From the NCBI GenBank assembly GCA_027371775.1, contig DAHXLG010000005.1, positions 1 to 42,153 of the forward strand: a stretch of DNA of 42,153 nucleotides. Reading direction: 5' to 3'. Shown here in pieces: positions 35,326-42,153 of the stretch (within the stretch, counting starts at the first letter, position 1; each line of letters opens with the position of its first letter). The stretch is from a bacterium. Its GTDB lineage: Bacteria > Pseudomonadota > Alphaproteobacteria > CAJXXZ01 > DAHXLG01. Under the pieces are notes generated by a model, which made no database searches, was not told the DNA's origin, and saw nothing but the letters and a program-made list of their open reading frames with translations. Both the position numbers and the translations under genes were made by a program.

Positions 35326-35356
35326 AAAACAATCAATAAATGCAACAGGATTCATA
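35326..35356 (-). repeat. diverged copy of the lgt start
   Basis: AAATGCAACAGGATTCATAT occurs at 35219-35238 (lgt start) and again, one A at its left edge included, at about 35337-35356. The flanks AAAACAACCAATA and AAAACAATCAAT also correspond. The copy would read MNPVAF then diverge and stop after 12 codons. It duplicates the first codons about 115 bp upstream of the true start. Confidence 0.75.
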
Positions 35357-35507
35357 TTCTTAAAAGTATTGCCTGTGATTTAACTTAGATGTCTGAAGCT
35401 TAAGGTTTTTCTTTTAATAACTATCAATATTTTTCTTTTAATAATTCAACCTTGCAATCGACCAAAAAACTTACAGTTGAATGATTTTTCATAGTTAATT
35501 ACATAAC

Positions 35508-36188
35508 TCATTTTATAGTTTGTTTTCGTATTTGTTGGTAGTTTTTGTATAACTCAATTTTTCTTGTTTTTGATCCAGTTTTTAATATCACGCATGAAGA
35601 AGATACTTTTTCAATTATTGTGCCATCTGGCAATATTTTGTTATGAGAATCGTACAATTTGCCATCAATCCATACTTGCCAAGATGCATCATCAAAATAG
35701 CAAATTGCGCTTACGGCAAAAGAAGCATTTTCTCTACCTTCTGTATTTGAAATTGCTACTTCATATTTCTTTTTGTTAAAAAACCAACGTACTTCTAAAG
35801 AATCGCGATTCTCTATGTATTGTACTCCATCTAGTATTTCATGCAGTCTTGCACGAGCCGATGCATTGTTAACTACAACTGCGCTTATATGATTTAGCTT
35901 ATGTTCAATTTTCAATATCTTAAATCCAGCATCTGCAAGAGCAGCTTCGAAACACTCTCTGCAGCTTTTATCTTCTTCTTCATTTATTTTTTGCTCAATT
36001 ACCCTATTTTGTCTTGCTTCCATAAGTAGTAATTTTGATTTGGCTTGTACCAAAAATTCTGCATTTTGCTTGTTACCGTAAATACCGTAGCAAAAATAAC
36101 CAAATGCTAGTGCAAAAAATGTCGCACATACTATTTCAATGTAATAAGTCTTTAATTTGCTTACCATTTCGCTTGGATTTAAGTCCAT
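35508..36188 (-). CDS. bitopic inner-membrane protein, possible GspC/PilP-like tail
   Basis: 226 residues. A short cytoplasmic N-terminus is followed by one membrane span at about 17-36 (IEIVCATFFALAFGYFCYGI), a charged helical stretch (about 37-75), a CRECFEAAL pair of cysteines at about 77-80, and a periplasmic beta-rich C-terminal half with SWQVWIDGKLYD and LPDGTIIEKVSSSCVILKTG. That tail resembles the small beta domains of GspC/GspB/PilP-type secretion or pilus proteins. This is a weak impression, not an assignment. AGGAG eleven to seven bases before the ATG overlaps the stop of the 52-residue ORF upstream, so the two are co-translated. A degenerate paralogue fragment exists at 16834-16920. 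Confidence 0.7.
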   Translation of the reverse strand: MDLNPSEMVSKLKTYYIEIVCATFFALAFGYFCYGIYGNKQNAEFLVQAKSKLLLMEARQNRVIEQKINEEEDKSCRECFEAALADAGFKILKIEHKLNHISAVVVNNASARARLHEILDGVQYIENRDSLEVRWFFNKKKYEVAISNTEGRENASFAVSAICYFDDASWQVWIDGKLYDSHNKILPDGTIIEKVSSSCVILKTGSKTRKIELYKNYQQIRKQTIK

Positions 36189-36202
36189 ACTGTAACTACT
36201 CC

Positions 36203-36361
36203 TTAAACAACTTCAAATGCGTTTACGATTAAACTATCATACGAAATTTTAGTATCTTGCAGCTGCTTGAACGTTAAACATTTTTCAAACGAAACAGTAA
36301 GTTCATTTTTGTACAACTGCTGATCCTGTTTGTGCTTCCAATTTAATTTATTTTGCTTCAT
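36203..36361 (-). CDS. 52-residue protein co-translated with the bitopic membrane protein
   Basis: ATG at 36359-36361 follows GGGGAGATCAAA, one of the strongest ribosome sites in the window. The product is hydrophilic (MKQNKLNWKHKQDQQLYKNE, then LTVSFEKCLTFKQLQD and a C-terminus ending NAFEVV), with no signal or span. Its TAA at 36203-36205 overlaps the AGGAG of the next gene, a tight coupling. It starts about 50 bp after nth on the same strand, so nth, this gene and the 226-residue gene probably form an operon. No family recognised; likely a cytoplasmic partner of the membrane protein. Confidence 0.7.
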   Translation of the reverse strand: MKQNKLNWKHKQDQQLYKNELTVSFEKCLTFKQLQDTKISYDSLIVNAFEVV

Positions 36362-36411
36362 TTTGATCTCCCCATAACATGCTCAGATAATCTGCGCTAG
36401 CTGAAACTATT

Positions 36412-37116
36412 TTACCATTTTTTAACATAATTGCAATACTTTTTTAACTTACAGTCTCCACATTTGGGCTTTTTAGCATCACAAACTCTTCTGCCATGCC
36501 ACACTAGCCAATGACAAATTACTTTAGAATACTCAAAGGGTACACTTTCAATCATCATTTGCTCCATTTCGAAAGGATTATTGCCAGAAACTATTCCAAG
36601 ACGCTTTCCAACTCTTTGGACATGAGTATCAACTGGAAACACAGGCGCATTATATATGACATTTAAAAACACATTAGCACTTTTGCGTCCGATTCCAGCA
36701 AGCTGCAGCAGACCAATTCGAAATCCTGGGATACCTTCAGATGAAATAATTGGACCATACAAATGCGTATCATCTCCATTAGATGGATACTGCTGGCACA
36801 AATTATCATACCAAGTTCTTTGATCTTTAATCTGTTGAAATTCTATTATTTTAGCAGAAAGTTTGTGTATGTTTTGCGCTTTGTTGCGCCACAAGCCTAT
36901 ACGATGGATATAATGAGCTATTTTTTCAACTCCAAGATCATACATTGCATTAGCATTTGGTGCAATTTTGAAAAAATCAGGTGTTTGTGTGTTTATAAAT
37001 GCATCCTGAGCTTGAGCCGAAAGCAAAATTGCAACTAGAAACGTGAATTCATTTATATAATCTAATCCGCTTTTGTTTGGATAATCATAGCTAGCGAGAG
37101 CTTCCCATATGTTCAT
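36412..37116 (-). CDS. nth: endonuclease III
   Basis: Nth is a bifunctional DNA glycosylase/AP lyase removing oxidised pyrimidines. The 234-residue protein has LLSAQAQDAFINTQTP (usual LSAQATD), the HhH motif LAGIGRKSANVFL with catalytic Lys145, VDTHVQRVGKRLG with catalytic Asp163, and the 4Fe-4S loop C212, C219, C222, C228 with the standard 6-2-5 spacing. About 25 extra residues (roughly 97-125, QRTWYDNLCQQYPSNGDD) lie before the HhH motif, another in-frame insert. All catalytic residues are kept. First gene of a probable operon with the two genes downstream. Confidence 0.94.
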   Translation of the reverse strand: MNIWEALASYDYPNKSGLDYINEFTFLVAILLSAQAQDAFINTQTPDFFKIAPNANAMYDLGVEKIAHYIHRIGLWRNKAQNIHKLSAKIIEFQQIKDQRTWYDNLCQQYPSNGDDTHLYGPIISSEGIPGFRIGLLQLAGIGRKSANVFLNVIYNAPVFPVDTHVQRVGKRLGIVSGNNPFEMEQMMIESVPFEYSKVICHWLVWHGRRVCDAKKPKCGDCKLKKYCNYVKKW

Positions 37117-37229
37117 ATGTATTTATGTTTGATTAAAATATGAATTATTGCAACTGGGTCTTATTTTTTAACATTTTTTTGTATTTTTACTATCGTTAAG
37201 ATATAACTTTTTTAATATTGTGTTGAGTG

Positions 37230-38051
37230 TTAGAGCAACTTAGCTGTAATACCAATTGCAACTTGTGTCAACCACACAAAAACTTTGTTATCTGGGAAAG
37301 CAACTTTATAATGCTGGATTTGTGCATCTTCTGTGTTTAGTTCAAATGAAGCTGGAGTTAATCTTATAAGGCAAGTTACTGCTAAACGCTCTGAGAATGA
37401 ATATGAACCCAATAGTACGAAGCTTGCCTGAAACGAATAATCACTAGTTGCTAAAAATGTCTTGTCATCAAGAGATTTCAAATTATTCTTAAAGTTTTCT
37501 GCATGAGTATCACTGAGATTATCTAAAATATCTTTAGTACCATTCATTGAAATTGAGTACTGTGCTTTCATTATAGAAAAACCAATTCCCCCGCCAAGAT
37601 TGAATTTAGAGTTTACGTTGTATCCAATATACGCTCCAACGATTGAATCAACTGATTTATTTTCCAATTTTATTGTAGCATTCTTTAGTTCCTTGCTATT
37701 GCTAAAATTTGCTAAGCCTCCTCCTAGTAATATGCCACCGTTAAAAATATCTAAATCGAAAACTTGAACTTGAGCTAACAATCCAGCTGCAATAGATACC
37801 GATGTATCTAATGATTCATCTCTTATATAATCATTTGCTTTAATCAAATTCTTATTTGCTGGGTTTTCTGCATCTTCTGCATTTTCTTTTGCACGCGAAA
37901 CGTTGTACGCTTTGAAAACTGTTAACGCACTTGTTTTTGTTCCATCTGTTGCTTTGGCAATCTGAGTTCCTAAAAAACCAGTAACTTTAATATCGAAGTG
38001 AGAGGCGCTTGCAAACTGCGATAATGCTAGTAATAATGTAATCTTTTTCAT
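37230..38051 (-). CDS. probable outer-membrane beta-barrel protein
   Basis: A signal peptide (MKKITLLLALSQFASA) is followed by alternating hydrophobic/polar stretches typical of beta strands: FDIKVTGFLGTQ, AGLLAQVQVFDLD, SVDSIVGAYIGYN, FNLGGGIGFSIM, YSFQASFVLLGSYSFSERLAVTCLI and a last strand VWLTQVAIGITAKLL. Charged loops (KENAEDAENPANK; TKDILDNLSDTHAEN) alternate with them. At 273 residues it would suit an eight- to ten-strand barrel like the surface proteins of rickettsial relatives, but I see no specific family motif. It ends in Leu where many barrel proteins end in Phe or Trp. Convergent/divergent neighbours suggest its own promoter. Confidence 0.65.
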   Translation of the reverse strand: MKKITLLLALSQFASASHFDIKVTGFLGTQIAKATDGTKTSALTVFKAYNVSRAKENAEDAENPANKNLIKANDYIRDESLDTSVSIAAGLLAQVQVFDLDIFNGGILLGGGLANFSNSKELKNATIKLENKSVDSIVGAYIGYNVNSKFNLGGGIGFSIMKAQYSISMNGTKDILDNLSDTHAENFKNNLKSLDDKTFLATSDYSFQASFVLLGSYSFSERLAVTCLIRLTPASFELNTEDAQIQHYKVAFPDNKVFVWLTQVAIGITAKLL

Positions 38052-38165
38052 AGATTAATTATCTTCTAAAAGCATTTAACAATGAGTTAATGCAGTCAAT
38101 ACGTTTTGCTATTTCAGGATTAACGTAGTCAAAAGTAATCGTGTGCTAAGTGAGTATGAAAGCTA

Positions 38166-38327
38166 ATGCAAAGTAGTAAAAGACTTATTAAAGGGTTTTG
38201 CAGTAATTTGGGTCTATCTTCTTGCTTGGCTAGAATATTGCTACCATTTCTCATGCATGATTTGTTCAATTTCCTTAAAACTCCCTCTTACCTTATTATG
38301 CTATCATTTGATATATTCATTTTATGA
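38166..38327 (+). CDS. possible 53-residue hydrophobic peptide overlapping lepA
   Basis: ATG at 38166 opens MQSSKRLIKGFCSNLGLSSC and continues with LARILLPFLMHDLFNFL, ending in the ATGA that also starts lepA at 38324. A four-base overlap is typical of translational coupling, which would fit a leader or small membrane gene. There is no clear ribosome site, and chance frames of this length are common, so this is tentative. Confidence 0.3.
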   Translation: MQSSKRLIKGFCSNLGLSSCLARILLPFLMHDLFNFLKTPSYLIMLSFDIFIL

Positions 38328-40129
38328 AAAAAATCAATTTTGCAATTATTGCGCATATTGATCACGGCAAATCTACTTTAGCTGACCGTTTTTTAGAAGT
38401 TTGTAATGCTATTTCTAAGCGAGAAATGCAACAGCAGATGCTTGATACGCTTGAAGTAGAACGTGAACGCGGTATTACAGTTAAATCTCAAACAGCTAGA
38501 CTCAAATATTTATACAAAGGGCAAAAAGGCGATGAGTGGACTTTAAATTTAATTGATACCCCAGGACATGTAGATTTTAGTTTTGAAGTACGTCGAGCAC
38601 TAGCAGCATGCGAAGGTGCGATTGTGCTTGTAGATGCATCTCAAGGCATAGAGGCACAAACAATTGCAAACGTTTATCGTGCAATGGAAGAAAATGTCAA
38701 ATTAGTTCCAGTTATTAATAAAATTGATTTACCAAGTGCACAAGTTGAATCAGTTAAAATACAGATTAAAGAAATTTTGGGTATTGATGATGAGCCTGCC
38801 CTAATTTCTGCAAAAACTGGCATTGGAATCGAAAATCTTCTTGATATGCTAATTGAAAGAATTCCTGTACCTTCTGGCAAGATTGAAAACGAATTCCAGG
38901 CTTTGTTAATCGATTCTTGGTTTGATACTTATCTTGGCGTAGTTCTACTTGTCTGCGTTAAAGAAGGCAAAATTACAACCGGACAGCAGTTTAAGTTTTC
39001 AACAGCACAGGTAACTTATAAAATTGAAAAATTAGGTTTTCTAACACCCAAACTTATCACTGCAAATGAGCTGAGTGCTGGTGATGTGGGTATTATTATT
39101 GCAAATATCAGAAATGTACGTGATTGCATTATCGGCGATACTTTATTATTGCCAAACTCTAAATTAACCGCTCTAAAAAGCTTCACTGTACAGCGTGCAG
39201 TTGTTTTTTGCGGTTTGTTTCCACCTGATACTTCATTATATCAAGATCTTAAAGATGCTATCGAAAAACTGTCACTTAACGATGCTAGCTTGCAAATTGA
39301 ACCAACGCACTCACCTGCTCTAGGAGTCGGTTTTAGATGCGGATTTTTAGGGCTACTTCATCTTGAAGTGATACAACAACGTCTTGAACAAGAGTTTGAT
39401 ATTTCTGTTATTATTACAGCTCCAAATGTGGAATACGAAATCGTGCAAACAAATGGCGATAGATTCAAAATACATGATGCAACTCACATGCCTTCGGTTA
39501 ACAAAATTGATAAGGTCTATGAGCCATGGGTTAAAGTTACTATATTTGCACCAGAAGATTATTTGGGTGATATCATTAAGCTTTGTTTGGAACGTCGAGC
39601 TAAAGATCAAGAAATAAAGTATGTAAATCAGATAGGCAATACACAAAATATAGCATGTACTTATAAAATGCCGTTATCGGAAATTATTTTTGATTTCCAT
39701 GATAAGTTGAAATCACTTTCACGTGGATACGCTAGCTTTGATTATGAAGAAGCTGGAATGGAAGAATCTGAAGTTGTAGTTGTAAACATTCTTGTAAATG
39801 GAACCAACGTTGATGGACTTTCCACAATTATGCACGAATCAAATGCAGTTTCCCAAGGTAGATGGATGTGCGAAAAATTAAAAGATGAAATACCACGTCA
39901 GTTGTTTGCAATTGCAATTCAAGCTGCAATTGGCGGCAAAATTATTGCTCGTGAAACTGTGTCTGCCCTACGTAAGGATGTTACTGCCAAGTGTTATGGT
40001 GGGGATGTATCTCGTAAACGCAAGCTATTAGATAAACAAAAAGCTGGTAAAAAACGTATGAAAGAATTCTCGATTGGCAATGTTACAATTCCAACAAGTG
40101 CAATGCTTAAGGTTTTACGTAGATCATAA
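38324..40129 (+). CDS. lepA: elongation factor 4 (LepA)
   Basis: LepA is a ribosome-associated GTPase related to EF-G, implicated in 30S biogenesis and in rescuing stalled or mistranslocated ribosomes. The 601-residue protein is full length: G1 AHIDHGKST at 10-18, effector region ERGITVKSQT, G3 DTPGHVDF, G4 NKID, then the domain II and III/V folds and the LepA-specific C-terminal domain ending with GNVTIPTSAMLKVLRR. The motif DVTAKCYGGDVSRKRKLLDKQKAGKKRMK is normal for the family. The start ATG lies within the ATGA overlap with a small ORF; no clear ribosome site. Confidence 0.97.
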   Translation: MKKINFAIIAHIDHGKSTLADRFLEVCNAISKREMQQQMLDTLEVERERGITVKSQTARLKYLYKGQKGDEWTLNLIDTPGHVDFSFEVRRALAACEGAIVLVDASQGIEAQTIANVYRAMEENVKLVPVINKIDLPSAQVESVKIQIKEILGIDDEPALISAKTGIGIENLLDMLIERIPVPSGKIENEFQALLIDSWFDTYLGVVLLVCVKEGKITTGQQFKFSTAQVTYKIEKLGFLTPKLITANELSAGDVGIIIANIRNVRDCIIGDTLLLPNSKLTALKSFTVQRAVVFCGLFPPDTSLYQDLKDAIEKLSLNDASLQIEPTHSPALGVGFRCGFLGLLHLEVIQQRLEQEFDISVIITAPNVEYEIVQTNGDRFKIHDATHMPSVNKIDKVYEPWVKVTIFAPEDYLGDIIKLCLERRAKDQEIKYVNQIGNTQNIACTYKMPLSEIIFDFHDKLKSLSRGYASFDYEEAGMEESEVVVVNILVNGTNVDGLSTIMHESNAVSQGRWMCEKLKDEIPRQLFAIAIQAAIGGKIIARETVSALRKDVTAKCYGGDVSRKRKLLDKQKAGKKRMKEFSIGNVTIPTSAMLKVLRRS

Positions 40130-40230
40130 TTGCAAGCAATATTTCATAAAACAACACTTTTTATAAAACTACATTTAAAAGATGATTTTCAGCTATCTAA
40201 CGAACAATAATAGCAAAAAATAAGCAGAAA

Positions 40231-41340
40231 TTAAGGGCTCTTTTTTTTAATATACCTCCATTTATAGAATTGTTTTTTTACTACATCAACAAAGGTCAAT
40301 TTTTCTTCTGCTAGTTGGTTGTATGTTTTATCTAAGTTGAACTTGTCTTTTATCCACCATCCATTTGTGAAAATTGAATATACTATTTGCATCGCAATTA
40401 TGTGTTGCAATAAAAACAAGACAGACGGAGCAATACTATTGCGATACAATGCATCAAACATGAATAATCCAAAGGTAGCAAGAGTTGTTTTGTTGAACAT
40501 TTTTGGCAAAGTATGAGTTCTGTAATTGTTTACTAATGCAAATAAAGTTGCATAACATAGAGTTTCAAAGAAAAACCAACTGAAAGAAATAGCTATCTGG
40601 CGTCTGCATCCTTCTATGAAATATCCTAGCATCTCATTATTGCAGTTCGTGTTTGAGTAGTACATCAAATATCTGTTTTTACTATTATTTATTTGCTCAT
40701 TTAATAACATATTTGGCGTGAATGAATAATAAAAAGTCGTTTGTATTGCACTAGTCAAAAACATCTTGATAGCACTTGCAAATGGATACTGTTCATTTGT
40801 AACTTGTGAAATGCTTACAAATTTCAATCCACTATCTTGAAGTAGGTTAGAGAACTGAGTCATGAAATTTTTCATATTTTTTATTCCATTTTTTTTCATC
40901 TTCGAAGTAGAAGCTTCTTCTTTTTCTACTAAAAAGCATTTATTGCCTTTGAAATGAGCAGTATAAAACTCTACTAATTTTCTCTTTGTTTCTTCTTCCA
41001 CATTTAGTGGACTAAGCTGAAATATAGGCATAGGCTTTTGAATAAACTGATAATACTTGGCTATAAAATAACGAAGCACTTCTGGAGGCAAATCATACCG
41101 TACCTTATTAGTCGTCATGATATACAAAAATGAGTGAACTAAATCAACTTGCTCTTTTGCTTGCAAAGAGAAATTATTTTCTGAATCAAAAGATAGCATA
41201 CGTGCCGATGAGTACCCAGATTTCACTCGACAAACATAATATTGATCACCACGCTCAAGTGTAATATCATACCAGGTTGAATTAATTGTAGTTGTATAAA
41301 AAGTACAACATGTGATTAAAGATTTAATAAAAAAATTCAT
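40231..41340 (-). CDS. exported/multi-span membrane protein, unrecognised
   Basis: 369 residues. A signal-like start (MNFFIKSLITCCTFYTTTINS) precedes a soluble, probably periplasmic region to about 230 (with YDITLERGDQYYVCRVKSG and a basic cluster SKMKKNGIKNMKN), then several hydrophobic spans between about 240 and 330 (AISFSWFFFETLCYATLFALV; LATFGLFMFDALY; APSVLFLLQHIIAMQIVYSIF) and a basic C-terminal tail ending YKWRYIKKKSP. Conserved families were not recognised. The layout (soluble front, membrane back) is unusual for a transporter. Alone on its strand between lepA and tRNA-Arg. Confidence 0.65.
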   Translation of the reverse strand: MNFFIKSLITCCTFYTTTINSTWYDITLERGDQYYVCRVKSGYSSARMLSFDSENNFSLQAKEQVDLVHSFLYIMTTNKVRYDLPPEVLRYFIAKYYQFIQKPMPIFQLSPLNVEEETKRKLVEFYTAHFKGNKCFLVEKEEASTSKMKKNGIKNMKNFMTQFSNLLQDSGLKFVSISQVTNEQYPFASAIKMFLTSAIQTTFYYSFTPNMLLNEQINNSKNRYLMYYSNTNCNNEMLGYFIEGCRRQIAISFSWFFFETLCYATLFALVNNYRTHTLPKMFNKTTLATFGLFMFDALYRNSIAPSVLFLLQHIIAMQIVYSIFTNGWWIKDKFNLDKTYNQLAEEKLTFVDVVKKQFYKWRYIKKKSP

Positions 41341-41772
41341 ATAATGAATACTACGTATTTTTCAAAATAGCGCAAGTAAAAAATTAACTTCGAAGTTTAA
41401 TGATTCTTCAATCTTTTTTATTCAGCAAGATATTGATTTCAAATTTCATAGTATAGTGTTTTTCTCAAATTTTAAATCAATAACGATGATAAAATTAACA
41501 AAATACAAAACATTTTTCCCAAAAAATATTAATTTTGATTCAATATAACAATTGCACTTTTGAACTTAATCATAAAATCTAACCAGATGCTTAAATAGGA
41601 CTTAATGCAGACTTCATTAAATGCAATGCTTGCAATAAATAGTATGCATTTTATTATTTATTTGTTCTATTTCCACAAACTTGTATAAAACAATTACTAT
41701 ATTCGAAAAATAGAAAATGAAAAACAAATATAATTGATAATTTTTAATAGATGCTATACCCTATTTGTATGC
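41341..41772. other. spacer before tRNA-Arg
   Basis: No coding or RNA feature recognised. Its right end has a promoter-like pair for the tRNA. Confidence 0.55.
41734..41760 (+). promoter_or_regulatory. possible promoter of tRNA-Arg
   Basis: TTGATA at 41734-41739 and TATACC at 41755-41760 are 15 bp apart, a little short of the 17-bp optimum, and end 12 bases before the mature tRNA. Confidence 0.35.
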
Positions 41773-41846
41773 GCGCTTATAGCTTAGTTGGATAAAGCGT
41801 TACTTTCCGAAGGTAAAGATTAAAGGTTCGAATCCTTTTAAGCGCG
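41773..41846 (+). tRNA. tRNA-Arg (anticodon CCG)
   Basis: Acceptor GCGCTTA pairs with TAAGCGC. The D arm is GCTT/AAGC, and the anticodon stem TTACT/GGTAA carries loop TTCCGAA with anticodon CCG. The T arm AAAGG/CCTTT has loop TTCGAAT, and the discriminator base is G. CCA is not encoded, so a CCA-adding enzyme is required. It reads CGG, a rare codon in AT-rich genomes. Confidence 0.96.
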
Positions 41847-42153
41847 CAAATTAAACTTGCTCCCTATTACAAAATTTTTTTAAACTGCTATCAGAAACTA
41901 CTATCTATTGTGTAGTCTGTTCACTTGACTTTGTTTCGTCTAACAAAAGTACTCGATAAATATTCAAGTTTAACTAATCTTTGTGTTTTTCAAAAATTTC
42001 TTTTTCAGAATAAAAACACTTGGCTAGAAAATATAAATACCAAAATTAAAAAGTATTCATAAGAAATATAGCAAAAACTTTAACTAGTTTATTTCTATAG
42101 GAATAACTATAAATTTTTGGCATCAAAGAAAAAAAGACTTAAAAGAATCTTCA
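41847..42153. other. spacer to window end
   Basis: AT-rich with only short broken frames; nothing recognised. Confidence 0.55.

Noticed and set aside
1-42153. CRISPR array, rRNA genes, insertion sequence or prophage
   Set aside because: No regularly spaced short repeats, no rRNA-like stretches, no transposase or integrase motifs and no terminal inverted repeats were found on reading both strands.

Overview
The window is strongly AT-rich with long, decayed-looking spacers (by my count roughly 30 % of the bases lie outside convincing genes). Single-copy housekeeping genes are scattered on both strands between relics. The gene set (prfB, ligA, lpdA, rpsA, radA, tolA-like, sspB, rpmE, tsaE, radC, ftsH, serS, uvrC, pgsA-like, pyrG, secG, psd, dcd, lgt, nth, lepA, two tRNAs) together with an AmpG-like permease and several exported proteins of unknown function suggests an obligately intracellular alphaproteobacterium of the Rickettsiales/Holosporales type. 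I cannot name a genus from sequence alone. Stop codons include TGA (sspB, tsaE, xseB-like) and an RF2 gene is present, so UGA is read as stop.

Layout. 1-1.9 kb: end of a 20-residue tandem-repeat protein, then an AmpG-like transporter on the minus strand. 1.9-5.1 kb: prfB, a repeat-rich decayed spacer and tRNA-Gly(GCC). 5.1-11.7 kb, minus strand: an exported protein, ligA, lpdA, rpsA. 12.5-14.1 kb: radA on plus. 15-18 kb, minus: tolA-like, sspB, rpmE; then tsaE on plus with a tandem-repeat insert. 19.4-20.4 kb: radC. 21.2-24.3 kb: ftsH-serS on plus with a 59-nt overlap. 25.3 kb: a small membrane protein. 26.2-30.6 kb, minus: a compact secG-pyrG-pgsA-uvrC operon. 30.7-33.7 kb: fieF-like (minus), then an xseB-like gene overlapping psd, and dcd (plus). 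34.5-38.1 kb, minus: lgt, a bitopic membrane protein with a newly noticed 52-residue partner upstream, nth and an outer-membrane-type protein. 38.3-41.3 kb: lepA (plus) and a multi-pass exported/membrane protein (minus). 41.8 kb: tRNA-Arg(CCG).

The genes cover translation and its quality control (RF2, S1, L31, SerRS, EF4, FtsH, SspB, t6A synthesis), DNA maintenance (LigA, RadA, RadC, UvrC, Nth, XseB-like, Dcd), envelope lipids and lipoproteins (Psd, PgsA-like, Lgt) and transport. Several repair proteins are trimmed: LigA has no BRCT domain and UvrC no C-terminal HhH domain. Others carry low-complexity in-frame inserts (LigA, RadA, TsaE, Nth) or N-terminal extensions (RadC, UvrC, PyrG).

The most unusual pattern is a set of short diverged copies of pieces of real genes, mostly their 3' ends, lying in nearby spacers. 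I call them gene echoes: AmpG-like, lpdA, radA, ligA, the 25.3-kb gene, the start of lgt, and a fragment of a paralogue of the 35.5-kb gene. A 102-bp spacer repeat with an inverted copy 11 kb away is separate. No rRNA, CRISPR array, transposase or intact insertion sequence was seen, and no convincing rho-independent terminator.
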